From: [Actinomadura] parvosata subsp. kistnae
Lineage (GTDB): Bacteria > Actinomycetota > Actinomycetes > Streptosporangiales > Streptosporangiaceae
Assembly: GCF_900323885.1 (NCBI RefSeq)
Contig: NZ_OOHJ01000015.1
Span: forward strand, 248,001 to 312,000
Length of the DNA: 64,000 nucleotides
Direction of reading: 5' to 3'
In this document: positions 7,612 through 16,288 of the stretch, in pieces
How the letters are laid out: each line of letters opens with the position of its first letter
Position numbering within the stretch: position 1 is the first letter of the stretch
Made by a program: the position numbers and the translations under genes
Notes under the pieces: generated by a model
What the model was told of the DNA's origin: nothing
The model's database searches: none
The model's input: the letters and a program-made list of their open reading frames with translations, nothing else

Positions 7612-8415
7612 TCAGCGGGCGGCGAGGAGGTTCTCCAGTACCACGGCCACGCCGTCCTCGTCGTTCGACAGGGTGCGGTGGCCGGCCGCCGACAGCACCA
7701 TCGGGTGCGCGTTGGCCATCGCGTAACCGGCCCCCGCGTAGAGCAGCACCGCGAGGTCGTTCGGCATGTCCCCGAACGCCACCACGTCCCCGGCCTCCAC
7801 GCCCCGCTCCGCGCAGAGCCGGCCGAGCGTGACCGCCTTCGTGACGCCGGCGGCGCTGATCTCCAAGAGCCCTTCCATACCCGAGTACGTGACCTCGGCC
7901 AGGTCGCCGATCGAGGCGGCCACGGCCGCGTACATCTCGTCCGCCGTGTGGGCCGGAGACAGAGCGAGCAGCTTGACGATGGGCCGGTCCTCGTCGAAGA
8001 CCGACTCCACCTCGCGGTAGAAGGCCACGTCGTGCTCGATCCGGCGGGTGTAGGCGGCCTCCACCAGGATGTTCCTGCCCGTCTCGACGGCCAGGCCGAC
8101 GCCGGGCAGCGCCAGGGCCAGGGCCTGCGCCACCTGGCGGGCGGTGCGCGGGTCGAGGGGATACTGGTGGGTGATCTCGTCGGTCGCGAGGTCGTACACG
8201 ACGGCGCCGTTGCTGCAGATCGCGGTGCCGGACACGCCGGCCTGCCGGGCGATGCCGCGCACGCCGCGCGGGGCTCTGGCGGTGACGAAGACGATCTCGG
8301 CGCCGGCCGCGCGGGCCGCCTGGAGCGCCTGCCTGGTGCGGGGGGTGACGGTGCCCGCGTCGGACAGGAGGGTGCCGTCGAGGTCGGTGGCCACGATTCT
8401 GGGGAAGCTGCTCAC
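7612..8415 (-). CDS. HAD-superfamily Cof-type sugar-phosphate phosphatase
   Basis: 267 aa. Motif I DLDGTLL near residues 11-17 (catalytic Asp nucleophile), motif II VTARAPRG, a conserved Lys in GVTKAV, and motif IV FGDMPNDLAVL. The large C2 cap between motifs II and III marks the Cof/YbiV group, which dephosphorylate small sugar phosphates, riboflavin precursors or PLP. GTG start at 8415 with GATAAT ending 7 nt upstream indicates a leaderless transcript. Confidence 0.88.
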   Translation of the reverse strand: MSSFPRIVATDLDGTLLSDAGTVTPRTRQALQAARAAGAEIVFVTARAPRGVRGIARQAGVSGTAICSNGAVVYDLATDEITHQYPLDPRTARQVAQALALALPGVGLAVETGRNILVEAAYTRRIEHDVAFYREVESVFDEDRPIVKLLALSPAHTADEMYAAVAASIGDLAEVTYSGMEGLLEISAAGVTKAVTLGRLCAERGVEAGDVVAFGDMPNDLAVLLYAGAGYAMANAHPMVLSAAGHRTLSNDEDGVAVVLENLLAAR

Positions 8416-8477
8416 AGAAGCGATTATCGCGACATATCCGGATGAAACACCTCAGAGGTCCGCTGTAGGGTACGCGC
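8416..8477. promoter_or_regulatory. Two divergent leaderless promoters
   Basis: Minus strand GATAAT (8428-8423) ends 7 nt before GTG 8415. Plus strand TAGGGT (8466-8471) ends 6 nt before GTG 8478. Neither start has a Shine-Dalgarno sequence. Confidence 0.55.
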
Positions 8478-8855
8478 GTGTCCTCCACCGTTCCCCCCAT
8501 GACCCCCCGCCCGGACGACCGCACGGCGTCCGTGTTCCGCTTCGCCACCGAGCTGGTCGCCTGGGTCGCGACCCCGTGGGCGCTGGCCCCGCACTCGGTG
8601 GCGCTGGCCGTGCTGTCGGTGATCGTCCTGATCGGGCTGCCCACGCTCTTCTCCACCCCGGGCGACAAGCGGAACGTGATCGTCGCCGTGCCCGGCTTCG
8701 TGACGATCCTGCTCGTCCTCCTCCAGGTGGTGGCGGCCGTGGCGGCGGCGTGGGTGGCGTGGCACGCGTTCGCCGCCGCGCTGGTCTCCGTGCTGGCCGT
8801 GGTCACGGTGGTGCTCGAACTGCCGCGCTGGCGGTGGCTGCTGACACGTCGCTAG
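8478..8855 (+). CDS. Small integral membrane protein, unrecognised
   Basis: 125 aa. After a polar N-terminus there are four hydrophobic segments (about 22-37, 41-57, 71-95, 97-115), with a conserved-looking LFSTPGDKRN loop between the second and third. The topology resembles small YrdB/DUF2568-type membrane proteins but I cannot assign it firmly. Ends 4 bp inside the convergent neighbour's 3' end. Confidence 0.6.
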   Translation: MSSTVPPMTPRPDDRTASVFRFATELVAWVATPWALAPHSVALAVLSVIVLIGLPTLFSTPGDKRNVIVAVPGFVTILLVLLQVVAAVAAAWVAWHAFAAALVSVLAVVTVVLELPRWRWLLTRR

Positions 8856-9328
8856 AGGCGCAGCTCCGAGGGGAGCAGCCGGGCCGCGTCCGTGAGCTCC
8901 AGGCCGAGGAGCTGCCCGGCGTCGCCGTAGTCGAGGACGATGTCCTCCGCCACGAACTGCCGCATCGCCTCACCCGGCACGATCTCGTGCTTCATGGCGA
9001 TGTAGGCGAGGTTCCTGGCCCGGTCCACGCTCACGTACACCGTGCGCGCCCGCCGCCCGGCCGGCTCCTCCTCCCAGGCCAGCAACCCCTCCCTGGCCTC
9101 GTGCGAGCCCGCCACCGCGGCCCTGACCGTCACCATCGCCAGCTCGACCGCCTCCAGCGAGTCGAGCCCGGAGACCTTCCGCTCGTGCTCCCAGCCGTCC
9201 AGCCCGTCGATCCGGTAGGGGCACGACCACTCCCCCGTCGGTTCCTCGAACGGCACGCCGACCGTGACCACGACCTCGCGTGGCGGATCGGTGCGCAGCG
9301 TCAGCACCCGGTGGGCGATCTCGTACAT
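8852..9328 (-). CDS. Two-domain protein: DUF6968-like plus DUF2283-like
   Basis: 158 aa. The N-terminal half contains CPYRIDGLDGWEHERKVSG and looks like the short actinobacterial DUF6968 fold. The C-terminal half (VDRARNLAYIAM ... DYGDAGQLLGLELTDAARLL) has the DUF2283 pattern of a beta sheet with a D-x-D-GxLVGIE-like turn. Role unknown for both. Both assignments are from memory of family patterns. Confidence 0.6.
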   Translation of the reverse strand: MYEIAHRVLTLRTDPPREVVVTVGVPFEEPTGEWSCPYRIDGLDGWEHERKVSGLDSLEAVELAMVTVRAAVAGSHEAREGLLAWEEEPAGRRARTVYVSVDRARNLAYIAMKHEIVPGEAMRQFVAEDIVLDYGDAGQLLGLELTDAARLLPSELRL

Positions 9329-9444
9329 GTCTGCTCATCTACCCCGGGGCCACGCGCGGAAGACTCGGAGGGGCACCGGTTAGGCAACGGCGGCTCGCGT
9401 ACCATATCGTCGCCGGAGGACCATTCGCCCAGGGGAGCGCTGAG

Positions 9445-10260
9445 ATGAACGAGTCGTTCGGGAGCCGCCTGCGAGCCAGGCTCGACGAGTGCGGGCCGCT
9501 CTGCGTGGGCATCGACCCGAGCCCCGCCCTCCTGCACACCTGGGGCCTCGACGACTCCCCCGCGGCGCTGGAGCGCTTCTGCCGCACGGTGGTCGAGGCG
9601 GTGGCCGACGTCGCGGCCGTGGTCAAACCCCAGTCGGCCTTCTTCGAGCGCTGGGGCAGCCGGGGCATCGCCGTCCTCGAGCGGACGATCGCCGACCTGC
9701 GCGAGGCGGGCACGCTCGTGCTGCTCGACGTCAAACGCGGCGACATCGACAGCACGATGGCCGCCTACGCCGAGGCGTACCTCGACAAGGGCAGCCCGCT
9801 GGCCGCCGACGCCGTCACGCTCAGCCCCTACCTGGGCTTCGGCTCGTTGGAGGGCGCGATCACCTCGGCGATGGCCAACGACGCGGGCGTGTTCGTGCTG
9901 GCCCGCACGTCGAACCCGGAGGCGGCCGGGCTGCAGCGGCTCGTGGCCGGCCAGGTGCTGGCCGGCGCCGCCGCGGCGAACGCGGGCCACGCGCCGTTCG
10001 GGCCCGTCGGAGTGGTCATGGGCGCCACGCTGCCCGAGCTGGAGCACTCGCTCGACGACCTGAACGGGCCCATCCTGGCGCCCGGGCTGGGCGCGCAGGG
10101 GGCCACCCCCGCCGACGTGGCGCGGCTGTTCGGGTCCGTACGGCACGCGGTCCTGCCGTCGGTGTCGCGGGCCGTGCTGTCGGACCCGAAGCTGGTGCGC
10201 TCGCGCACGCTGCGCTACCGCGACGAGTGCGCCGCCCACCTCGCCGCCGACGCCCGGTAG
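9445..10260 (+). CDS. pyrF: Orotidine-5'-phosphate decarboxylase (type 2)
   Basis: 271 aa. CVGIDPSP near the start, VVKPQSAFFE, and the catalytic LLDVKRGDIDST with its Lys-Asp pair identify the mycobacterial-type OMP decarboxylase, which makes UMP in the last step of pyrimidine synthesis. ATG 9445 follows GGGGAG. In many actinomycetes pyrF is directly upstream of the mihF and gmk genes. Here it stands alone, convergent with a nucleotidyltransferase. Confidence 0.95.
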   Translation: MNESFGSRLRARLDECGPLCVGIDPSPALLHTWGLDDSPAALERFCRTVVEAVADVAAVVKPQSAFFERWGSRGIAVLERTIADLREAGTLVLLDVKRGDIDSTMAAYAEAYLDKGSPLAADAVTLSPYLGFGSLEGAITSAMANDAGVFVLARTSNPEAAGLQRLVAGQVLAGAAAANAGHAPFGPVGVVMGATLPELEHSLDDLNGPILAPGLGAQGATPADVARLFGSVRHAVLPSVSRAVLSDPKLVRSRTLRYRDECAAHLAADAR

Positions 10261-10270
10261 CGCCCGGCGC

Positions 10271-10777
10271 TCAGAAGTGCGTGTCGATCCCGTACGCCGC
10301 GCGCAGCCGCGCCATGTCCAGCAGGTCGCGCTCCCTGGGCGGGTAACCCTGGTGGAAGCTCACCTGCTGGGCCACTGACAGGCACGGCACCCGCACGCCC
10401 TCGATCTCGCCGGTGACGAACACCTCGGCCGGATAGGTGAACGCGCCGCCCTCGTCGTCGAGCCGCTGCAGCGCGGAGCCGTCGGGCCGGAAGTGCAGCG
10501 GGTGCAGGTCCAGCTCCCGCCCGCCGGGGCCGGTCATGACGAAGCGGGCGGGCCGCCCGGGGACGACGCCCTCGGTGCGCTCGGCGTACCCCAGGGACTC
10601 CAGGGCGGCGATCACGGCCGGCTCCTGCTCCGCGCGGTGCAGCAGGTCGAGGTCGCCGTGCTCCCTGGTGACCCGGCCGACGAGGGCGTCGATGCCCCAG
10701 CCGCCGGCGACCCACACGGCGCAGCCCGCCTTCCGCAACGCCTCCAGCACGCCGAGCACCGCACCCGCTTCGAACAT
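10271..10777 (-). CDS. Nucleotidyltransferase, ANT(2'')/LinA-like
   Basis: 168 aa. VWVAGGWGIDALVGR followed by HGDLDLL supplies the Gly-Gly/Asp-x-Asp metal site of the aminoglycoside 2''-adenylyltransferase and lincosamide nucleotidyltransferase group, and RELDLHPLHF gives the third acidic position. Such proteins adenylylate antibiotic hydroxyls, but many chromosomal homologues have no tested substrate, so resistance is only a possibility. TAGGAT ends 7 nt before ATG 10777, a leaderless start. Confidence 0.75.
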   Translation of the reverse strand: MFEAGAVLGVLEALRKAGCAVWVAGGWGIDALVGRVTREHGDLDLLHRAEQEPAVIAALESLGYAERTEGVVPGRPARFVMTGPGGRELDLHPLHFRPDGSALQRLDDEGGAFTYPAEVFVTGEIEGVRVPCLSVAQQVSFHQGYPPRERDLLDMARLRAAYGIDTHF

Positions 10778-10792
10778 GACGACGATCCTAGA

Positions 10793-12487
10793 TCAGATGA
10801 CGCGGTGGACGGCGGCCAGCACCGCGTGCACCGAGGCGGTCAGGACCGAGGTGTCCTGGGCCGCGCCCCAGCAGGTGGTGCCGTTCACCTTGGCCTCGAC
10901 GTAGGCGATGGCCCGGCCGCCCTTGCCGGGGCCGAGGGCGTGCTCGGAGTAGTGCAGGATGTCCACGTCGATCCCGTCGCCGGCCAGGGCCGCGGTCAGC
11001 GCCGACAGCGGGCCGTTGCCGGTGCCGCTCAGCCGCCGGCCGCCCGGCAGCGTGCCGGTGAACTCGTGCACGCCCGGCCCGGTCTCCACCGTGCTCCAGC
11101 CCTCCAGCGCGCCGATCTCGCCCGGCGCCAGGTAGGTGGCGTGGAACAGCTCCCAGAGCTGCTCGGCGGTGATCTCCTCACCGCTGCCGTCGGTGGCCCG
11201 CTGCACGACCGCGGAGAAGTCGATCTGCAGCCGCCGCGGCAGCTCCAGGCCGTAACGGGTGTTCAGCAGGTACGCGATGCCGCCCTTGCCCGACTGGCTG
11301 TTGACGCGGATGACCGCCTGGTAGCCGCGGCCCACGTCGGCCGGGTCGATCGGCAGGTACGGCACCTCCCACGGCGCCTGCTCCGGCGGCACGCCCAGGT
11401 CGGCGGCCCGCTTGGCGTGGTGGGCCAGGCCCTTGTTGATGGCGTCCTGGTGGGTGCCGGAGAAGGCGGTGTAGACGAGGTCGCCCGCGTACGGGTGGCG
11501 CTCGGGCACCGGCAGGCGGTTGCAGTGCTCGACGACCCTGCGCACCTCGTCGATGTCGGACAGGTCGATCATCGGGTCGACGCCCTGGGCGTGCAGGTTC
11601 AGCGCGAGCGTCACCAGGTCCACGTTGCCGGTGCGCTCCCCGTTGCCGAACAGGCAGCCCTCCACCCGCTGCGCCCCCGCCAGCACGGCCAGCTCGGCGC
11701 AGGCCACGCCGGTGCCGCGGTCGTTGTGCGGGTGCACCGACAGGATCACGGCGTCCCTGCGGTCGAGGTGGCGGTGCATGTACTCGATCTGGTCGGCGTA
11801 CACGTTGGGCGTGGCCACCTCGACCGTCGCGGGCAGGTTGTGGGTCACGGGCCGGTCCGGCGAGGCGTCCCACAGGGCGGTCAGGTCGTTGCAGATCTCC
11901 AGGACGTAGTCCGGCTCGGTGAGGTTGAACACCTCGGGCGAGAACTGGAAGCGCACGTCCCGGTCGCCGGCCAGGCGGGCGATCTGCTCGGCGGAGCTTC
12001 TGATCATCCGGTGCAGCGCGGCCCGGTCCTGGCCGAGCACCACCTCGCGCCAGGTGGGGGCGGTGGCCGTGTAGAGGTGCACGACCACGCGTGACATGCC
12101 CTCGATCGACTCGAAGGTGCGCTCGATCAGCTCGCTCCTGGCGGGCGTGAACACCACGACGGTCACGTCCTCGGGCACGGTGCCCGGGGTGGCCAGGTGG
12201 CGGATGAAGTCGAAGTCCAGCCGGCTGGAGGACGGGTAGCCGACCTCGATCTCCTTGAAACCCATGCCGACCAGCAGCTCGAACATGCGGCGCTTGCGTT
12301 CCGGGTCCATCGGCTCGGCCAGCGCCTGGTTGCCGTCGCGCAGGTCGACGGGCACCCACAGCGGGGCCTCGGTGATGCGCCGCGCCGGCCAGGCGCGGCC
12401 GGTCAGCGGCACCTCGACGCGCTCGTGGACGGGGCGGTAGCGGTGATACGGCATGCCGCTGGGGCGCTGCCGGTTCCAGTCGTACAC
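10793..12487 (-). CDS. leuA: 2-isopropylmalate synthase
   Basis: 564 aa from GTG 12487, chosen because AGAGGGAAG lies 6 nt upstream; a longer GTG 12538 start is possible. DLRDGNQA, KEIEVGYPS, the metal ligands in VHPHNDRGTG and SGTHQDAINKG identify the long actinobacterial LeuA class, which condenses acetyl-CoA with 2-oxoisovalerate. The C-terminal 130 residues form the leucine-binding regulatory domain. A stable hairpin at 12538-12575 precedes the gene. No T-box or leucine-rich leader peptide is evident. Confidence 0.95.
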   Translation of the reverse strand: MYDWNRQRPSGMPYHRYRPVHERVEVPLTGRAWPARRITEAPLWVPVDLRDGNQALAEPMDPERKRRMFELLVGMGFKEIEVGYPSSSRLDFDFIRHLATPGTVPEDVTVVVFTPARSELIERTFESIEGMSRVVVHLYTATAPTWREVVLGQDRAALHRMIRSSAEQIARLAGDRDVRFQFSPEVFNLTEPDYVLEICNDLTALWDASPDRPVTHNLPATVEVATPNVYADQIEYMHRHLDRRDAVILSVHPHNDRGTGVACAELAVLAGAQRVEGCLFGNGERTGNVDLVTLALNLHAQGVDPMIDLSDIDEVRRVVEHCNRLPVPERHPYAGDLVYTAFSGTHQDAINKGLAHHAKRAADLGVPPEQAPWEVPYLPIDPADVGRGYQAVIRVNSQSGKGGIAYLLNTRYGLELPRRLQIDFSAVVQRATDGSGEEITAEQLWELFHATYLAPGEIGALEGWSTVETGPGVHEFTGTLPGGRRLSGTGNGPLSALTAALAGDGIDVDILHYSEHALGPGKGGRAIAYVEAKVNGTTCWGAAQDTSVLTASVHAVLAAVHRVI

Positions 12488-12537
12488 GGTGAACTTCCCT
12501 CTGGGTCGTGACGGGGGACCGGCGGGCACCCTGACCA

Positions 12538-12575
12538 CCGCGGCGGGGTGCCGGTCCGGTCAGGCCCCGCCGCGG
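12538..12575 (-). promoter_or_regulatory. Stable leader hairpin upstream of leuA
   Basis: Perfect 11-bp inverted repeat CCGCGGCGGGG (12538-12548) / CCCCGCCGCGG (12565-12575) with a 16-nt loop. In the leuA transcript it ends about 50 nt before GTG 12487 and exactly abuts the alternative GTG 12538. It could attenuate leuA, or terminate antisense transcription. Confidence 0.45.
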
Positions 12576-12628
12576 CGGCCAAGAAGCAGGCGACCGTACG
12601 ACGTCATGCGGGTAGACTAATCACAACA

Positions 12629-12649
12629 CAGGTCCTCAGACAACCTGAG
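12629..12649. promoter_or_regulatory. Candidate autoregulatory operator of the GntR gene
   Basis: Overlapping inverted repeats CAGGT (12629-12633)/ACCTG (12643-12647) and CTCAG (12635-12639)/CTGAG (12645-12649) lie 13 nt upstream of the regulator start and downstream of a TAGACT -10-like box. Confidence 0.4.
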
Positions 12650-12661
12650 AGGTTCACCGCC

Positions 12662-13357
12662 ATGCCGCTCGGCTCACTCCGCCCCAGCCCTCTCGTCGAG
12701 CAGGCCACCGAGCACCTGCGCGCGCAGATCACGCAGGGCGAGTGGCCGGTCGGCACCCGGCTCCCCGGGGAGAACGCGCTGGCCAAGACCCTCGGCGTGG
12801 GCCGCTCGACCGTACGGGAGGCCCTGCGCGCGCTCGCCGGAGCGGGGCTCGTGCAGGCCCGCCAAGGGTCCGGCGTGTTCGTGATCGCCACCGAGCCCGC
12901 CGAGGAGTGGCCCGCCCGGCTCCGGCGCGCCGCCATCACCGACGTGTACGAGGTGCGCGTCATCGTCGAGACCCAGGCGGCGCGGCTGGCGGCCGGGCGG
13001 CGTACCGACGAGGACGTGGCGGCGCTGGAGTCGGCGCTGCGCGAGCGCGAGCGGGCGGCGGCCGGCGACGACACGGCCTTCGTGGACGCCGACATCGCGC
13101 TGCACGCGGCCGTCGTCGCGGCGGCGGGCAACCCGGTGCTGACCGACCTGTTCGCCGAGTTCGCCCCCGCGCTGCGGGAGCGGCTGATCGACCTTGTGCA
13201 GCTGCTGGAGCTGCGGGCACACGATCCCAACACCGGGCACGACACGCACGCGGCGCTGGTGGCGGCCATCCGGCGAGGCGACGGCGACGCGGCCGAGGGG
13301 GTCCTGCGGGCGGAGCTGGAGCACACCCTCACCCTCCTCCACCGTCAGCACCCCTGA
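12662..13357 (+). CDS. GntR/FadR-family transcriptional regulator
   Basis: 231 aa. N-terminal winged helix (GTRLPGENALAKTLGVGRST then VREALRALAGAGLV) with the wing ARQGSGVFV, followed by an all-helical FCD domain in which Asp, His and His residues (VDADIALHAAVV, DTHAALV) can form the metal/ligand site. FCD regulators sense organic acids or sugar acids. It is divergent from leuA but nothing shows that leuA is its target. Confidence 0.9.
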   Translation: MPLGSLRPSPLVEQATEHLRAQITQGEWPVGTRLPGENALAKTLGVGRSTVREALRALAGAGLVQARQGSGVFVIATEPAEEWPARLRRAAITDVYEVRVIVETQAARLAAGRRTDEDVAALESALRERERAAAGDDTAFVDADIALHAAVVAAAGNPVLTDLFAEFAPALRERLIDLVQLLELRAHDPNTGHDTHAALVAAIRRGDGDAAEGVLRAELEHTLTLLHRQHP

Positions 13358-13799
13358 CCAGCCCACCGACAGCCCCGTGACCGCCCGGCTCCGCTCCCCT
13401 GCGGCGGGCGCGCGTGGTCGGGCATGCGTGGTGGGCGCGCGTGGCGGACGCGCGTAGTGGGCGGGCGTGGCGCCGGTGGCTGGCGTGGCAGGCGTGGCCG
13501 CCTGTGGCCGTGGCGGCCGCCCGTGGTGGGCACCCGTGGTGGGCGCACTGGTGCCGGCGCGCGTGGTGCCGGCGCGCGTGGTGCCGGCGCGCGTGGTGCC
13601 GGCGCGCGTGGTGCCGGCGCGCGTGGTGCCGGCGCGCGTGGTGCCGGCGCGCGTAGTGGGCGGGCGTGGCCCCGTGGCAGGCGTGGCCGCCTGTGGCCGT
13701 GGCGAGCGCGCGTGGGGCATGGCGGGCACGCGTGGCGGCGGTGGCTGGCGTGGCCTGCGTGACACGCGTGGACGCGTGGGCGCCTTTGGGCGGCCGGGG
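13358..13799. other. Gene-free low-complexity spacer
   Basis: 442 bp rich in GTGGGCGCGCGTGG-like words. Open frames on both strands exist only because of the repeats. The centre is the 15-bp array listed separately. No promoter, RNA gene or conserved coding pattern was seen. Confidence 0.6.
13550..13654. repeat. 15-bp x7 perfect tandem repeat
   Basis: Seven identical 15-bp units ggtgccggcgcgcgt run from 13550 to 13654 between the GntR gene and the minus-strand operon end. Degenerate relatives of the unit extend on both sides (about 13420-13770). Confidence 0.92.
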
Positions 13800-14018
13800 T
13801 CAGCCGGTGGGGCCTACGTCCGGGCGGATCTCGTCGTCGTCCTCGCCCGGCGCCTCCTCCGGCTCGGGCTCGTCCAGCTCGTCGGGCGGGTCGGCCGAGA
13901 TCGGGCGGCGCGACTTCGGGGTGTTGCAGCCCGAGCGCTCGGCGACCACGTCGCTCTCCCCGCTCACCCCGCCCACGGCTTCCGGCAGCTCGCCGGATGT
14001 CTCACTCATGGCCCTCAC
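13800..14018 (-). CDS. Small acidic hypothetical protein
   Basis: 72 aa (GTG 14018; ATG 14009 is equally plausible). The C-terminal half is a run of Asp/Glu/Pro (DELDEPEPEEAPGEDDDE) and is probably disordered. One Cys. It lies 50 nt after ribokinase and would be the last gene of that operon. Not recognised. Confidence 0.5.
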   Translation of the reverse strand: MRAMSETSGELPEAVGGVSGESDVVAERSGCNTPKSRRPISADPPDELDEPEPEEAPGEDDDEIRPDVGPTG

Positions 14019-14068
14019 CTGCCCCGACGGACCCGCCCGAACCCGCCAGAACCCGGTGAAGGGGCAGG

Positions 14069-14953
14069 TCAGGCGAGGGCGTCCTCGATCTGGCGGCGGG
14101 TCGGCATCGAGGTGCTGGCGCCCTCGCGCTGCACCGACAGCGCCGCCGCCATGGAGGCGAAGGCGAGCGCGTCGGCCATGCCGCGCCGCTCGGTGCGCGC
14201 CACCGCCAGCGCCCCCACGAACGTGTCGCCGGCCGCCGTCGTGTCGACCGCGTCCACCTTCACCGACGGCACCCGCAGCCGCTCCCCCGACCGCGCCCCG
14301 TACAGGGCGCCGTCGGAGCCCAGCGTGATCACGGCCTCCTCGACCAGCTCCAGCAGCGCGTCCAGGGCGGCCTCGGGCCCTTCGACGCCGGTGATGGCGG
14401 CGGCCTCGTGCTCGTTCGGCACGAGAACCGAGACGGCGTCGAGCAGCTCGGCGGGCAGCGGCTGGGCGGGCGCGGGCGTGAGGAAGACCTGCACGCCGGC
14501 CACCTTGCCGGCCTGCGCGGCCTCCACGACCGCCTCCATGGGCAGTTCGAGCTGGAGCAGCAGCGCGCTGGACGCGGCGATCACGGCCAGGTCCTCGCCG
14601 GAGGGGCCGGTGACGGTGCCGTTCGCGCCGGGGACGACGATGATCGAGTTCGAGCCGTCGTCGTCGACCACGATGTGCGCGATGCCGCTGGAGCCGGGCA
14701 CCTGGCGCAGGCCGCGCACGTCCACCCCGGCCTCCGCGAGCGTGGCGCGCATCTCCGCCCCGAACCCGTCGTCGCCCACCGCCCCCAGGAACGCCACCTC
14801 GCCGCCGGCGCGCGCGGCGGCGATCGCCTGGTTGGCGCCCTTCCCGCCGGGCACGGTGCGGAACCGGTGACCGGTGACCGTCTCGCCCAGCTTGGGGGCT
14901 TTCGCGACGTACGCGACGAGGTCCATGTTGGCGCTGCCGAAAACCGAGATCAT
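14069..14953 (-). CDS. rbsK: Ribokinase (PfkB family)
   Basis: 294 aa. GSANMDLVAYV at the N-terminus, the substrate loop PGGKGANQA, and the anion-hole/catalytic-base motif DTTAAGDTFVGAL are those of ribokinase, which converts D-ribose to ribose-5-phosphate with ATP. ATG 14953 overlaps the stop of the preceding ADP-ribosylglycohydrolase (ATGA) once that gene's frame is corrected, so the two are translationally coupled. This ties the upstream hydrolases to release of a free pentose, most simply ribose. Confidence 0.92.
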   Translation of the reverse strand: MISVFGSANMDLVAYVAKAPKLGETVTGHRFRTVPGGKGANQAIAAARAGGEVAFLGAVGDDGFGAEMRATLAEAGVDVRGLRQVPGSSGIAHIVVDDDGSNSIIVVPGANGTVTGPSGEDLAVIAASSALLLQLELPMEAVVEAAQAGKVAGVQVFLTPAPAQPLPAELLDAVSVLVPNEHEAAAITGVEGPEAALDALLELVEEAVITLGSDGALYGARSGERLRVPSVKVDAVDTTAAGDTFVGALAVARTERRGMADALAFASMAAALSVQREGASTSMPTRRQIEDALA

Positions 14954-16288
14954 GGCTTCATCATCTCCTGCGTACGGGCGGCCAGCTCGGCAAGACCCAC
15001 CCCGTCGAAACCCGTCAGGCTGCTGGCCAGGCTGTCACGCATGCGCCATCGCTCCGGCACGCCTCCGGCCAGCGCGCCCGCGACGGCCCCGCCGTGGCGC
15101 CGGCCGAGTCGGTGTCCCAGCCGCCGGCCACCGCGCCGGCGATCGTGGCGGTGAAGTCACCCTTGCCGTGGATCAGCGTGGCCGCCACGAGGGCGGCGTT
15201 GTTGATCGTGTGCACCCAGTGCAGGTGGCCGTGCCGCTCGTGCAGGCGGTCCACGACCCGCTCGAAGTCGTCCTCGCCGGCCGCGTCCTCGGCGGCCAGG
15301 CGTACGGCCTCGTGCAGCCGCGACCCCTCCGGCACCACCGACAGGCCCGCCCGCACGACCTCCTCCGCCGACGTCGCCACCATGGAGGCCGCGCACATCG
15401 CCGCCGCGAACATCGCCCCGTAGATCCCGTTCGCGGTGTGCGTGAGCCGGGCGTCGCGCCAGGCGTACTCGGCCGCGGTCGCCGGGTCGCCCGGGTTCAC
15501 CCAGCCGTACACGTCCGCCCTGATCAGCGCGCCGATCCACTCCCTGAACGGGTTGCGGTAGGTGGCCGTCGCCGGCGGCTCCACACCGTCCAGCAGGTTG
15601 CGGTACGCGATGCGCTCCGCGGTGAACGTGCGGCCCGCCGGGAGCTCGTCCAGCCACAGCCGGGCCACGTCCTCGGTGGTGAAGCCGCGGCCGTGCCGCT
15701 CCAGGAGGGACAGGGCGAGCAGCGGGTAGTTGAGGTCGTCGTCCTCGGGGATGCCGTCGATGTTCTCGGCCAGGGAGTTGACGGCGCTACGGCGGTTCCA
15801 CGGCCAGCGGCGGGCCACGTCGTCCGGCAGGCCCTTGGCCGTGAACCAGCCGCGGATCGGCCAGTTGCCGGTGGCCTGCGCGATCTCCCTGATGCCCGCG
15901 CGCGGGATCTTCTCGACCGGCTTGCCCAGCACGCACCCGGCCGCCCGCCCCAGCCACGCCCGAGCACCCGTTCCGGATCCACCGCGCCTGCCCCAGCGCT
16001 CTTATCGGGCCACGCGGGGCAGGCCGCGATGATGCCGGGCAGGTCCGACGGCTCCGGCAGCGGGGACGGGACGGCGGCCAGCTCGTCCAGCAGCTCCTCC
16101 GCCAGGCCGCGCAGCCGGGCCGCGCCCGGCTCCGAGGCGCCCGCGCGGGGCGGGGCGTCGTGACCGCCCGCCGCGTGCCAGCGGGCCGCGATGCTTCGAA
16201 CATCCCGGCCGTCCCTGCCGTCCTCCGTGGCCTGGCGCAGCTCGTGGCCGACGAGGTCCTCCGGCTGGACCCAGGTGAGCCTGATCAT
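14950..16288 (-). pseudogene. ADP-ribosylglycohydrolase family paralogue 4, two frameshifts
   Basis: Starts ATG 16288, overlapping the previous stop. Adding one base to C-run 15959-15961 (restoring ERVLGAWLGRAAGCVLGKP) and one to C-run 15088-15091 (restoring GATAGAVAGALAGG) gives one frame of 446 aa, whose TGA (14952-14950) overlaps the ribokinase ATG. About 115 N-terminal residues precede the hydrolase domain. Metal motifs are EDDDLNY and GWDTDS, unlike the classical TDDT/GRDADT. As sequenced it is broken. Exact restoration of family motifs and of the overlap suggests a sequencing error or very recent mutation. Confidence 0.8.

Noticed and set aside
12674..13765. Minus-strand frame with repeated Thr-Thr-Arg-Ala-Gly units
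   Set aside because: Created by the 15-bp repeats plus antisense of the GntR gene; no start signal.
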